Below, piece after piece: positions 8,155-16,347 of a stretch of 64,000 nt of DNA. A program made the position numbers and the translations under genes. The stretch covers positions 1,488,001-1,552,000 of the forward strand of contig NC_014158.1 in NCBI RefSeq assembly GCF_000092225.1, given 5' to 3'. Under the pieces are notes generated by a model. That model saw only the letters and a program-made list of their open reading frames with translations. It had not been told where the DNA came from and searched no databases. Every line of letters starts with the position of its first letter. The stretch's first letter is position 1. This stretch comes from Tsukamurella paurometabola DSM 20162. GTDB lineage: Bacteria; Actinomycetota; Actinomycetes; Mycobacteriales; Mycobacteriaceae.

Positions 8155-8573
8155 TCCTCACCGCCGAACAGTTCGCGTGCGTGCTCGGGTGGAAGCAACG
8201 CCGGTTCCAGTTCGTGGCAGCGCGAGCACTCCACCATGCTCGTGCTCGCAGTGATCGCCGCTTCGTGTGCGATTGAGGCCCGAATCGTCATCAGCCGGTC
8301 GGCCCTGTCGACCTCGGCATTGAGTTCGTCCAGGTCATGCTGGGACAGGTATTGCCCCTCCTCGGCGTGCCGCTGCTCACGAATTAGCTGCTGCCAGCGG
8401 TACTCAGCGTCGCGTTGTCCAGCCCTGGCGTGGAGGTAGTCCTTCCACTGTTCCGCGCAGAACGCGCACAGACGGCCCACCGCCTGGGCGACGGTGAGGT
8501 TGGAACCCGTTGTAGTGCAATTAGGTTCGCCGTCATCTGTCGCAGCGCCCCTCGCGCTATCGGGTAGAATCAT
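8151..8573 (-). CDS. Hypothetical protein with two CxxC pairs
   Basis: I do not recognise a family. The preferred start is ATG 8573, preceded by AAGGAGAG at good spacing, giving 140 residues; the frame is open nine codons further. CAFC and CSRC lie about 90 residues apart, separated by a charged helical stretch, which could make a split zinc ribbon around a coiled coil. It is coupled to the primase by a GTGA overlap, so a replication accessory role is plausible, but only by context. Confidence 0.65.
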   Translation of the reverse strand: MILPDSARGAATDDGEPNCTTTGSNLTVAQAVGRLCAFCAEQWKDYLHARAGQRDAEYRWQQLIREQRHAEEGQYLSQHDLDELNAEVDRADRLMTIRASIAHEAAITASTSMVECSRCHELEPALLPPEHARELFGGEE

Positions 8574-8668
8574 CGTCGGAACTCTCCTTGTGGGTTTCAT
8601 TGATCGGAAACCGTTCTCTCAGTGGGTTTCTGGTTGTCGGGTTACTGGAACGCCCGTCCGTATTGACT

Positions 8669-8731
8669 CCAAGGCCCCGCTCGCGATGGATGCGCCTGCA
8701 CCGCTGCCTCGCAATAAGAGCGGGGCTTTGG
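8669..8731 (-). terminator. Inverted repeat between element genes
   Basis: CCAAGGCCCCGCTC (8669-8682) and GAGCGGGGCTTTGG (8718-8731) are complementary except for one position, with a loop of about 35 nt. It lies just downstream of the minus-strand gene ending at 8770 and upstream of the next gene. It could be an attenuator or weak terminator. There is no strong T tract. Confidence 0.45.
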
Positions 8732-8769
8732 TGTATTCGGGGCTGACCTGCTCTGCTCTGAGGCCGGTG

Positions 8770-9615
8770 CTAGCGCGGGGCGTTTCCGGGATCTGACGTG
8801 TAATCAACGATCACCGCGCGCTCGCCGTGCGCCTCCAGATCATCGACTAGGCCGCCACCCATGTGCCATTTAGTCACGCTGAGGCCCCGTTGGTTAGCGC
8901 GGTCGAGGTATTTCCTGCCCCATCCGCGGAAAGACAATGAACCCCAAAGGCATTCGTCGCAGACTGGCAGCGCCCAGAACACTGAACCCCGCCGGAAAAG
9001 GGCCAGCTTGTGCGCCTCGTGGGATGGTGGGTGGTTCGCGGGGTGATTGTCATGATCGCCACATGGCTTCGGAGCATCAGACCCGGAGAACACGCATGCC
9101 GACCCGAAGTAATGATGAGGCTTGATGTGCTTACGCGCTATGCGTTCCGCCGCTTTTGCGGGTGTCTCACCCGGGATGATGACGAAGGAGCACCGCTTCA
9201 CGACCTCTGATTGCTTCTCGTAGAACTCGTCGCTGCGGTACTCCAGCGGGAACGGCTGGTGCTGGATGAACGACGGCATCCGTTCGCTGAGAATGATCAG
9301 TTCATGGCCGCCTGGTGCGCCATCGAGCACCCGAGCTAGGAACTCCTCGGCACCAGGCATGGGAATCACGCTGTGATAGCTGAACTCGGTGAGTCCGCTG
9401 AGGTAGGCCCACCATTTGGCGTCATCCGGGTAGCCGTGGTTAGGCCGCTCGGCGCGGATCAAGTCATCGAGCCACGGCATGTGGCCGGCTGACCCACTTG
9501 GGATGTCGTCCCAGCCAGGACCGGTCGGCTGAATGTGGGATGCCACGATCTGGTCGACTTCGGTGCGCTCGCCGGGGGTCAGGTCGCGGTAGTAGTCGCG
9601 GGGCGCGATGGTCAT
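8770..9615 (-). CDS. Hypothetical element protein with Cys/His cluster
   Basis: I do not recognise a family. From ATG 9615 it has 281 residues. The N-terminal half is a helical acidic domain. The middle (HELIILSERMPSFIQ, then CSFVIIPGETPAKAAERI) has a haloacid-dehalogenase-like rhythm but no clear catalytic motif. The C-terminal part has several Cys and His residues (SACVF, PKPCGDHDNH, CDECLWG) that could bind metal. The ATG overlaps the TGA of the reconstructed excisionase-like gene (ATGA at 9612-9615), so both were translationally coupled before the IS inserted 46 bp upstream. The IS now separates this gene from its original promoter. Confidence 0.6.
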   Translation of the reverse strand: MTIAPRDYYRDLTPGERTEVDQIVASHIQPTGPGWDDIPSGSAGHMPWLDDLIRAERPNHGYPDDAKWWAYLSGLTEFSYHSVIPMPGAEEFLARVLDGAPGGHELIILSERMPSFIQHQPFPLEYRSDEFYEKQSEVVKRCSFVIIPGETPAKAAERIARKHIKPHHYFGSACVFSGSDAPKPCGDHDNHPANHPPSHEAHKLALFRRGSVFWALPVCDECLWGSLSFRGWGRKYLDRANQRGLSVTKWHMGGGLVDDLEAHGERAVIVDYTSDPGNAPR

Positions 9616-9660
9616 GATGCGGCACCGCCCTCGCGCTTGCTGGCGAGCCAAGCGTCAATA
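9612..9660 (-). pseudogene. 3' fragment of the IS-interrupted excisionase-like gene
   Basis: Reading on from the target duplication ATA (9658-9660), the minus strand encodes DAWLASKREGGAAS and then TGA at 9612. Joined in frame to the fragment ending at 10954 it restores a normal helix-turn-helix C-terminus (YYSPADIDAWLASKREGG). The TGA overlaps the ATG of the next gene. Confidence 0.85.
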
Positions 9661-9691
9661 GGGCCTGCTGCACGGGTAGGTGACAAGTTGG

Positions 9692-10594
9692 TCAGGCCGC
9701 GTGTGGCGCGGCCGGGTTCATGGTGGACTCGAATGCGATGGGTGTCAATCGTCCAAGGCGGCGTTGTCGGCGCCGGCGGTGGTAGGTCCGTTCGATCCAG
9801 GTGATGATCGCGGTCCGCAGTTCCTGCCGGGTGGCCCAGCAGTGGCGGTCGAGGACGTTGTTCTGCAGCAGGCTGAAGAACGACTCCATCGCGGCATTGT
9901 CGCCGCAGGAGGCGACTCGGCCCATTGATCCGCGTAGTCCGTGATATTCCAAGGCACGTCGGAATTTTCGGCTCCGGAATTGCGATCCTCTGTCACTATG
10001 AACTATGCATCCGGTGACATCACCGCGCATCGCGACAGCGTTGTTGAGGGCGTTGACGGCGAGCCGGGCCTTCATCCTCGAGTCGACGGAGTAGCCGACG
10101 ATCCGCCCGGAGTAGGCATCTTTGATCGCACACAGATACAGCTTCCCTTCCCGAGCCCTGTGTTCAGTGATATCTGTGAGCCACAACCGATTCGGTGCAT
10201 CTGCGGTGAACCGGTGACGAGTCCTGCCGTGCTCGTCGGTGACGGTGCATAGATCGTCGTGGACCGCGGGCCCGGGTTTGCCGCCCTTGCTCGAGCGTTT
10301 CTTTCCGAAGACGCTCCACCACCGGTTGTCGCGGCAGATCCGCCACGCAGTGCGGTCCGCCATAGGCTCACCGGCAGCGCGGGCCTCGTCTGCGAGTAAC
10401 CGGTGACCGAACTCCGGATCATCAACGCTGGCGTCGAACAGGGCGTTCGCGCGATACGCCTCGACCAGCTCCGTCGCGGGGACCGGGGCGGCGAGCCAAC
10501 GGTAGTAAGGCTGACGGGAGAGCTTCAAAACCCGGCACGACACCGTGACGGGAACACCGTCGTCGGCGAGCTCTTTCACGAGCGGGTACATCAT
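9692..10594 (-). CDS. IS3-family transposase OrfB (DDE integrase domain), copy 1
   Basis: The protein has 300 residues. An N-terminal HTH_21-like region (about 45-105) precedes the rve catalytic core. Acidic residues are seen in LWLTDITEH, CIVHSDRGSQF and NAAMESFFSLL, the expected D, D and E. The ATG overlaps the OrfA stop (AAAATGATG), and OrfB lies in the -1 frame of OrfA. Either -1 slippage on the A run, giving the OrfAB fusion usual in IS3, or reinitiation is possible. Confidence 0.95.
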   Translation of the reverse strand: MMYPLVKELADDGVPVTVSCRVLKLSRQPYYRWLAAPVPATELVEAYRANALFDASVDDPEFGHRLLADEARAAGEPMADRTAWRICRDNRWWSVFGKKRSSKGGKPGPAVHDDLCTVTDEHGRTRHRFTADAPNRLWLTDITEHRAREGKLYLCAIKDAYSGRIVGYSVDSRMKARLAVNALNNAVAMRGDVTGCIVHSDRGSQFRSRKFRRALEYHGLRGSMGRVASCGDNAAMESFFSLLQNNVLDRHCWATRQELRTAIITWIERTYHRRRRQRRLGRLTPIAFESTMNPAAPHAA

Positions 10595-10920
10595 TTTCCC
10601 GGCAGGTTCGCCTGCGACAGATACGCAGCCGCACGACGCAGGACCTCATTCTCCTGCTCAAGGAGCCGAATCCGCTTACGCATTTGCCTCTCGGTCGCCG
10701 ACTGCGCCGCACTGCTCCCGGACTTGGAGCCGGCCTCGACATCGGCGGTCTTCACCCAGTTCATCAGGCACGACTCGCTAATGCCGAAGTCGGCAGCGAT
10801 CTGCTTGAGACGGACTCCCGGCTCACGATTACGCGCGACACGGACCACATCGTCGCGGAACTCCTTCGGATACGGCTTAGGCACAGTGCACATCCTTCCA
10901 GCGGCACCCCTCGGCACCAC
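10591..10920 (-). CDS. IS3-family OrfA (helix-turn-helix), copy 1
   Basis: The protein has 109 residues. It has the typical HTH_Tnp_1 fold (YPKEFRDDVVRVARN, LKQIAADFGISESCLMNWVK) followed by a leucine-zipper-like stretch (RKRIRLLEQENEVLRRA) that mediates multimerisation in this family. It binds the IS ends, and the frameshifted fusion to OrfB is the usual active transposase. Its 3' end overlaps OrfB by 4 bp. Confidence 0.95.
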   Translation of the reverse strand: MVPRGAAGRMCTVPKPYPKEFRDDVVRVARNREPGVRLKQIAADFGISESCLMNWVKTADVEAGSKSGSSAAQSATERQMRKRIRLLEQENEVLRRAAAYLSQANLPGK

Positions 10921-10934
10921 AGATCAGATGTCAC

Positions 10935-11147
10935 CTACCCGTGCAGCAGGCCCATATCGGCGGGCGAGTAGTAGAGCCGTCGTGCGATGCGGTAGCAGGC
11001 GAGGCGACCGCTTTGGGTCTCTTCTTTGATGTAGCGGGGATTGAGCGAAACCTGCTTACCAGCAGCGTATTCGACAACGCCATCATGTCCCGCAATGAGC
11101 TTGACCGCACTCGCGGCGTCGATGATCTTGTCCGTAGTGGTGGACAT
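10935..11147 (-). pseudogene. Excisionase-like HTH_17 gene, truncated by IS copy 1
   Basis: The open frame gives 70 residues, but only the first 64 or so are original. The last residues (GLLHG) come from the IS inverted repeat. The intact part has a MerR/HTH_17-like fold (SLNPRYIKEETQSGRLACYRI, RRLYYSPAD), the type used by small excisionases and element regulators. Rejoined with 9612-9660 the original protein had 79 residues. GAGAGG precedes ATG 11147. The recognition helix survives, so residual DNA binding is possible. It was the first gene of the minus-strand replication operon. Confidence 0.8.
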
Positions 11148-11668
11148 GGTTGTTTCCTCTCGGATGAATGCGAGAGGGTGTCCATAGCGACCCTGAGACG
11201 TGCGGAGGACACCCTCGTGTGAGTTGTGGGATCAACTACGGGTGCCCTCTGGGACTTGCGAGCGCGAGCGCCAGGGTCACCTTCACACTTGTGTGGTGTT
11301 TCGCTGAGGTCGCGGATGATGCAGCGCGATGGTCTTCTCAGAGAGCCCTGGACGTCTTTCGTCCTCGGTATCTACGACTATACCCGAATCGGAACGGCTT
11401 CGACCGGCCTATCGCCGGATAGGTAGTGTTGCAACCGTTCTCGTCGTCGCAGCGCGCGTTATCCCCTGCCTCGGGTAGGCTTCTTCGTATCGGTCGCAGC
11501 GGAGCTGCGGCGACATTGTGCCCCCGGGCACTCGCGGCTGGGCCGCAATTGCTCCCTGACGGCAGGGCCAGGTGGAGCGCAGATCAACACTCTTCTTCTT
11601 CCGAGCACCACAAGTAGCCAATGTGGCCCTCGTGCTCGATCCTCTTCTTCTTCTTAGGAGTTCCCATA
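11148..11668. promoter_or_regulatory. Divergent control region between replication and capsid operons
   Basis: This 521-bp gap has no convincing gene. It lies between the minus-strand excisionase/replication operon and the plus-strand capsid operon. Visible structure: a perfect hairpin CCTATC-GCCG-GATAGG at 11408-11423, a locally AT-richer stretch around 11370-11400, and two pyrimidine tracts of CTTCTTCTTC type (about 11590 and 11645), the second running into the capsid ribosome site TAGGAG. It is a likely lysogeny or induction switch region, by position. Confidence 0.5.
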
Positions 11669-13036
11669 ATGAACACCCAGAACACTCATCCCATGGATAC
11701 CCGGACCGGCTGGCACCAGGGCACGCGTCCGAACCGAGCGGACCGGACGACCATCGCGCCCGGAATTGCGACACGAGCAACCCGACCGATGACCTCGACC
11801 ATCGCCGAGCACATAGGAGCTGAGCGCCTGAAGTCCTTGCTACCGGCGATGCTCGCGCCGATCTACGGCGGTGACGTGTCAAGTCGTCGCGGCTACCACA
11901 CCGCTGGCGACCTTGCGCCCAACGTCAACGCTCGGGTGACCGAGACCATCGACGGGATCTCACTCCAGGCGATCTGGAAAGAGCAAAGTGCAGCGCTCGC
12001 GATCGCGAACGAGACCCGCACGAATCTCGCTTCCCTTCTGAGCTGCACCACCACGGACGCAGCCCTTGCGGTACCACAGGGCCCAGATGCCGGTGTCCAT
12101 TTTGAGAGCGCCAGTGAATTTGGTGTGCCGAGCGCTTACCGTCCGAACCAGGATTACCTGCGGCTCGGACTGCCGTTCAAGGACTGGGATACCCGTTCGG
12201 CTTACACCTGGCAGTTCCTCCGCGATGCGAGCGCCGAGCAAGTTGCGCACATCTTCGATGCGGGTCTAGAAGCCGACAACCGGTTGACCACGGGCTCCAT
12301 CTTCAATCGCCTCTTCAGCCCCGCGCCTGCGATTGCCGACGACACCCAGCTCACGGTGTACGGCCTCTACAACGGCACCGATGGCATGAAGCCGCCGACG
12401 TACAACGGCCAGGACTTCTCGGCATCGACCTCGCACTACTTCACGACCGGATCGGCTGCCCTGGACTCCAAGGACATTGAGGACGCGATGAAGCTGATCA
12501 CGTCCAAGGGCTTCGGCACGCGCAGCTCGCAGTCCACGCTGCTCATCATCGGCAACGAGACGACCTTGGAGCCAATGCTGGAGTGGCGTCGCGGGATCGA
12601 GTCCCGTGCCCTTGAGGGGAGCGAGACCAGCGCACCTACGGCCAAGTACGACTTCGTGCTGAGTGCGGGCGCACCTGCGTACCTCAGTGACGAGACGGTC
12701 ATCGGACAGATTGCCCCGGCGCAGTTCCAGGGCCTCGATGTCCTTGGTTCGTACGGCCCTGCAATGGCTGTCACATCGCACCTGATCCCTGCGGGGTACA
12801 TCGCAGTGGTCGCAACTGGTGGTCCGAACAGTTCGCTGAATCCTGTTGCTATGCGGGTCCATCCCAACCCCAATTATCAAGGGCTGCGGGCAATTGCGGG
12901 CAATCAGAGCGACTACCCGCTGGTGGATTCTTTCCTGTCTCGATCCTTCGGAGTGGGGGTGCAGCGCCGCGGTGCGGCGGCGGTTATCCAGGTAACCGCC
13001 AACTCCACCTACGCCGCGCCGACGTTCGCGCTGTAG
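11669..13036 (+). CDS. HK97-fold major capsid-like protein
   Basis: From ATG 11669 (TAGGAG upstream) it has 455 residues. The middle follows the pattern of actinophage major capsid proteins: a helical segment (TWQFLRDASAEQVAHIFDAG, LEADNRL), then VYGLYNGTDGMKPPTYNGQ, HYFTTGSAALDSKDIEDAM, LITSKGFGTR and LLIIGNETTLEPMLEWRRG. The first 90 residues are low-complexity and helical, like a delta/scaffold region. No prohead protease, portal, large terminase or tail gene accompanies it. Family assignment is by remembered pattern, not by search. Comparable small elements (phiRv1/phiRv2 of M. tuberculosis) also carry a lone capsid gene. It opens the plus-strand operon. Confidence 0.72.
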   Translation: MNTQNTHPMDTRTGWHQGTRPNRADRTTIAPGIATRATRPMTSTIAEHIGAERLKSLLPAMLAPIYGGDVSSRRGYHTAGDLAPNVNARVTETIDGISLQAIWKEQSAALAIANETRTNLASLLSCTTTDAALAVPQGPDAGVHFESASEFGVPSAYRPNQDYLRLGLPFKDWDTRSAYTWQFLRDASAEQVAHIFDAGLEADNRLTTGSIFNRLFSPAPAIADDTQLTVYGLYNGTDGMKPPTYNGQDFSASTSHYFTTGSAALDSKDIEDAMKLITSKGFGTRSSQSTLLIIGNETTLEPMLEWRRGIESRALEGSETSAPTAKYDFVLSAGAPAYLSDETVIGQIAPAQFQGLDVLGSYGPAMAVTSHLIPAGYIAVVATGGPNSSLNPVAMRVHPNPNYQGLRAIAGNQSDYPLVDSFLSRSFGVGVQRRGAAAVIQVTANSTYAAPTFAL

Positions 13037-13136
13037 GCGGCGGCATTAGCAACACGGGTAGGTGCGTAGGCACTGGTCAGCGGCGCGGGGGTCTCAAGCT
13101 CCGCGCCGTTCCTGTCTCGATCGGAAGGCAAACATC

Positions 13137-13436
13137 ATGGCCTATTACGAACCGAGTACATCGAAGCTCCGGGGCGCGTCCGAAGTCGGCCCCGGCGAGT
13201 TCAGCGGGGGTGACGGCGCTGATCTAGGGAGGGCGGCGGCTCGCCGTCGCGGACTCCCCGTCAGCACCAATCCGTCCCCATCGAAAGGCGGGTACGTCGG
13301 CACGGCAGCGTCGGACACCCTTGACGCGACCGAGAGCCGCGCAAGGATCCTCGCCGGCCAACCCGCCAACGGCAACTACTGGGATCGCCGCTACAACGAC
13401 GGTGCGTCATACGGGCGCGGTGGTCGTCGTGGCTAG
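13137..13436 (+). CDS. Small Gly/Arg-rich protein after the capsid gene
   Basis: The start is ATG 13137 with GGAAGG upstream, giving 99 residues. It is rich in Gly, Ser, Arg and Ala with little hydrophobic content and no recognised domain, so probably disordered. It follows the capsid gene by 100 bp and overlaps the next gene, suggesting a head-associated or packaging accessory role by context only. Confidence 0.6.
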   Translation: MAYYEPSTSKLRGASEVGPGEFSGGDGADLGRAAARRRGLPVSTNPSPSKGGYVGTAASDTLDATESRARILAGQPANGNYWDRRYNDGASYGRGGRRG

Positions 13437-13893
13437 GCGGGCAGTCAAGCGCGGCAGCTCGGCAGGCCGCAAAGTCACCGGCACCAAGAGCCGCGCCTGG
13501 GGCAACGCTCTCGGCGGCTACAAGACCCAAGCGCGCAAGGGTGGCAAGTTCGCAGCCGGGACGGGTGGGGCCAAGGTGACGGCTCGGAAGGCCCGGCGGG
13601 CCGTCCGCGATGCGTACGTGAAGGGCAGTTTTGAGAAGAACCTCCACGTCGGCACCGGCGGTTCATACAAGGGCGCGAAGGTCGGCGCGGAGTTCCGCAG
13701 CCCCAACGGGCGCGGCGTCCTCGTCAAGGGCATCGTCGGCTACCACGGCAAGCCCGACAGGAAGATCGACGTCACGCCCTCACTCGACAAGCCCACCAAA
13801 ACCCTGACCGTGACGGTCAAGCCCAACCCGGGCCGGAAGCCGACTGCGGCCCGACCCCCACAGAAGGGATCGGGCCGCAAGGTCAAGAAGTAG
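13429..13893 (+). CDS. Highly basic protein of the capsid operon
   Basis: I do not recognise a family. GTG 13429 (or GTG 13420) gives about 154 residues. Lys and Arg are very frequent and acidic residues few, and the C-terminus ends in a PPQKGSGRKVKK-like tail. It overlaps the stop of the preceding gene, so translation is likely coupled. A nucleic-acid-binding or head-interior role is an inference from charge and position. Confidence 0.55.
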   Translation: MARRAVKRGSSAGRKVTGTKSRAWGNALGGYKTQARKGGKFAAGTGGAKVTARKARRAVRDAYVKGSFEKNLHVGTGGSYKGAKVGAEFRSPNGRGVLVKGIVGYHGKPDRKIDVTPSLDKPTKTLTVTVKPNPGRKPTAARPPQKGSGRKVKK

Positions 13894-13900
13894 CGAGCGC

Positions 13901-14224
13901 TCAGCAGTAGACCTCGATGGCTGTGTCGAGCAGGTAGTGGATCTCTGGCCCCGTCAACTTGCCGTCGTCCCAGCGCTTAATTGCGGTACGTCGCAGTGCT
14001 TCTCGAACCTCTTTGTCGGCAACTCCTCGGTTGGCCCAACCGGAGCACACGTCAGCGCTGTCGCGGTGCACCTTGGCTAGGACCTCAGCGGATGCGTTCA
14101 CTCTGGCAGCTTTCGCGTCGAACTGTTCATCCGGCGACTTGCGAGTGAGAAGCAGGACCGCTGCCACCACCACGACCACTGCGACGGCCGCAGCTATCAG
14201 CTTCCAATACTTCGCGATCTTCAC
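13901..14224 (-). CDS. Small membrane-anchored DUF732-like protein
   Basis: The start is GTG 14224 with a strong ribosome site (GAGGGAGG). It has 107 residues: one N-terminal membrane helix (about 9-27) and an exported domain with two cysteines (DVCSGWANRG and the terminal AIEVYC). Cysteine spacing and the YC end resemble DUF732 proteins, common in mycobacteria and their phages, function unknown. It is convergent with the capsid operon and separated from it by seven bases. Confidence 0.6.
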   Translation of the reverse strand: MKIAKYWKLIAAAVAVVVVVAAVLLLTRKSPDEQFDAKAARVNASAEVLAKVHRDSADVCSGWANRGVADKEVREALRRTAIKRWDDGKLTGPEIHYLLDTAIEVYC

Positions 14225-14359
14225 GTTTGCCTCCCTCTAGACAGGCGCATCATGCCTGATGGGCCGGGCATTCCGGCGCGAAGCCAAGTCTAGACGATTA
14301 CACATGGGACGTTTTGCCTCTGGATGATGCGGCTCGGGACGGTTGTAGTTGACCGTGTT

Positions 14360-14611
14360 ATGAGCCCTGCGCCGAAGCCACCCGCCAACGAGAGCCTTGC
14401 GACGTTCGGGCGGCGCGTGCGAGCGCGCCGCGAGGAGCTTGGACTGAGCCAGGAAGCTGCAGCAATTCAGATCGGCGTCCATTGGACGTACTTAGGCCAG
14501 GTCGAGCGTGGCCAGCGCTCCGCGCGGGTCGAGAACATCCTCAAGCTCGCGCACGGTCTCAACACCACGCCGGGCGCGTTGCTCGATGGCGTTCCATTCG
14601 ACGGCGAATAG
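14360..14611 (+). CDS. XRE-family HTH regulator
   Basis: From ATG 14360 it has 83 residues; the frame is open back to ATG 14324. The fold is a typical Cro/CI HTH_3 (FGRRVRARREELGLSQEAAA, GVHWTYLGQVERGQRSARVENILKLA). It is probably the element's small repressor or the regulator of the neighbouring Abi-like gene, which is convergent 18 bp downstream. Confidence 0.8.
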   Translation: MSPAPKPPANESLATFGRRVRARREELGLSQEAAAIQIGVHWTYLGQVERGQRSARVENILKLAHGLNTTPGALLDGVPFDGE

Positions 14612-14628
14612 ACGGGTCTGGTGCTTCG

Positions 14629-15073
14629 CTACACCTTGTAGACGAGTGGCGACTCGCGGTGCGCCTGGATGAGTGCCGCAGTGAGCGCGACCACGGACCT
14701 AGCTTCCGCTTCCGTCGGCGGACGCGAGGCACCGCCCTGATGACGGTCGATGTTCGGCCAAATCTGTTCGAGCGTCTTCACGAGGGGCGTGGGACTATGG
14801 TCGTCGTCCTTACCGGGGAAGCACGACCTCCACTTGTTGCCCTGGTTTGCACGTAGTTCGCCCAGAACGGACCCGAGTGTCGCGTTGATCTTCCCTGGGG
14901 TCACCACCGGTATCAATGCAGCCTCTAGAGCCTTTATCGCGTGATCCCAAGCGTCGGAGGGATCGCCGTTGCGGCCAAAGGCATTTGCCCACGCCACGCG
15001 AAGTTCGTCGCTGGTAGTGTCAGACGTGATCAGCGCTCCGCCGAGCGCTGCAGACATCTCAGTCGAAACCCGG
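14629..15073 (-). pseudogene. 3' fragment of IS-interrupted Abi-like gene
   Basis: The frame runs from the IS junction to TAG/TGA at 14629. It encodes the C-terminal 146 residues: a helical domain with AWDHAIKALEAALIPVV, LGELRANQGNKW and a terminal DRHQGG...PTEAEARSVVALTAAL. This resembles the C-terminal domain of abortive-infection family proteins (HEPN-like), where an R-H-G-G motif and a closing helix are usual. A 9-codon IS-derived leader could still start translation at 15099. See the 5' fragment at 16348-16788. Confidence 0.6.
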
Positions 15074-15104
15074 GGGCCTGCTGCACGGGTAGGTGACAAG
15101 TTGG

Positions 15105-16007
15105 TCAGGCCGCGTGTGGCGCGGCCGGGTTCATGGTGGACTCGAATGCGATGGGTGTCAATCGTCCAAGGCGGCGTTGTCGGCGCCGGCGGTGGTAGGT
15201 CCGTTCGATCCAGGTGATGATCGCGGTCCGCAGTTCCTGCCGGGTGGCCCAGCAGTGGCGGTCGAGGACGTTGTTCTGCAGCAGGCTGAAGAACGACTCC
15301 ATCGCGGCATTGTCGCCGCAGGAGGCGACTCGGCCCATTGATCCGCGTAGTCCGTGATATTCCAAGGCACGTCGGAATTTTCGGCTCCGGAATTGCGATC
15401 CTCTGTCACTATGAACTATGCATCCGGTGACATCACCGCGCATCGCGACAGCGTTGTTGAGGGCGTTGACGGCGAGCCGGGCCTTCATCCTCGAGTCGAC
15501 GGAGTAGCCGACGATCCGCCCGGAGTAGGCATCTTTGATCGCACACAGATACAGCTTCCCTTCCCGAGCCCTGTGTTCAGTGATATCTGTGAGCCACAAC
15601 CGATTCGGTGCATCTGCGGTGAACCGGTGACGAGTCCTGCCGTGCTCGTCGGTGACGGTGCATAGATCGTCGTGGACCGCGGGCCCGGGTTTGCCGCCCT
15701 TGCTCGAGCGTTTCTTTCCGAAGACGCTCCACCACCGGTTGTCGCGGCAGATCCGCCACGCAGTGCGGTCCGCCATAGGCTCACCGGCAGCGCGGGCCTC
15801 GTCTGCGAGTAACCGGTGACCGAACTCCGGATCATCAACGCTGGCGTCGAACAGGGCGTTCGCGCGATACGCCTCGACCAGCTCCGTCGCGGGGACCGGG
15901 GCGGCGAGCCAACGGTAGTAAGGCTGACGGGAGAGCTTCAAAACCCGGCACGACACCGTGACGGGAACACCGTCGTCGGCGAGCTCTTTCACGAGCGGGT
16001 ACATCAT
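15105..16007 (-). CDS. IS3-family transposase OrfB, copy 2
   Basis: The 300-residue protein is identical to that of copy 1, with the same D, D and E residues in the rve core and the same ATGA overlap with OrfA. Both transposase frames are intact, so this copy should be mobile. Confidence 0.95.
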   Translation of the reverse strand: MMYPLVKELADDGVPVTVSCRVLKLSRQPYYRWLAAPVPATELVEAYRANALFDASVDDPEFGHRLLADEARAAGEPMADRTAWRICRDNRWWSVFGKKRSSKGGKPGPAVHDDLCTVTDEHGRTRHRFTADAPNRLWLTDITEHRAREGKLYLCAIKDAYSGRIVGYSVDSRMKARLAVNALNNAVAMRGDVTGCIVHSDRGSQFRSRKFRRALEYHGLRGSMGRVASCGDNAAMESFFSLLQNNVLDRHCWATRQELRTAIITWIERTYHRRRRQRRLGRLTPIAFESTMNPAAPHAA

Positions 16008-16333
16008 TTTCCCGGCAGGTTCGCCTGCGACAGATACGCAGCCGCACGACGCAGGACCTCATTCTCCTGCTCAAGGAGCCGAATCCGCTTACGCATTTGC
16101 CTCTCGGTCGCCGACTGCGCCGCACTGCTCCCGGACTTGGAGCCGGCCTCGACATCGGCGGTCTTCACCCAGTTCATCAGGCACGACTCGCTAATGCCGA
16201 AGTCGGCAGCGATCTGCTTGAGACGGACTCCCGGCTCACGATTACGCGCGACACGGACCACATCGTCGCGGAACTCCTTCGGATACGGCTTAGGCACAGT
16301 GCACATCCTTCCAGCGGCACCCCTCGGCACCAC
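16004..16333 (-). CDS. IS3-family OrfA, copy 2
   Basis: The 109-residue protein is identical to OrfA of copy 1, with an N-terminal helix-turn-helix and a leucine-rich coiled tail. It lies upstream of OrfB in the same IS. Confidence 0.95.
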   Translation of the reverse strand: MVPRGAAGRMCTVPKPYPKEFRDDVVRVARNREPGVRLKQIAADFGISESCLMNWVKTADVEAGSKSGSSAAQSATERQMRKRIRLLEQENEVLRRAAAYLSQANLPGK

Positions 16334-16347
16334 AGATCAGATGTCAC

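Larger units (their letters stand above)
9661..10953 (-). mobile_element. IS3-family insertion sequence, copy 1 (1293 bp)
   Basis: The ends are 25-bp perfect inverted repeats beginning GGGCCTGCTGCACGGGTAGG, and the flanks are a 3-bp target duplication ATA (9658-9660 and 10954-10956). It encodes OrfA and OrfB on the minus strand. The encoded proteins are identical to those of copy 2 at 15074-16366, and the two DNA copies look identical on reading, so transposition was recent. It interrupts an excisionase-like gene. Confidence 0.97.

Noticed and set aside
11168-11422. Possible 84-residue gene in the element's divergent control region
   Set aside because: No ribosome site, no recognisable motif, and composition unlike neighbouring proteins.
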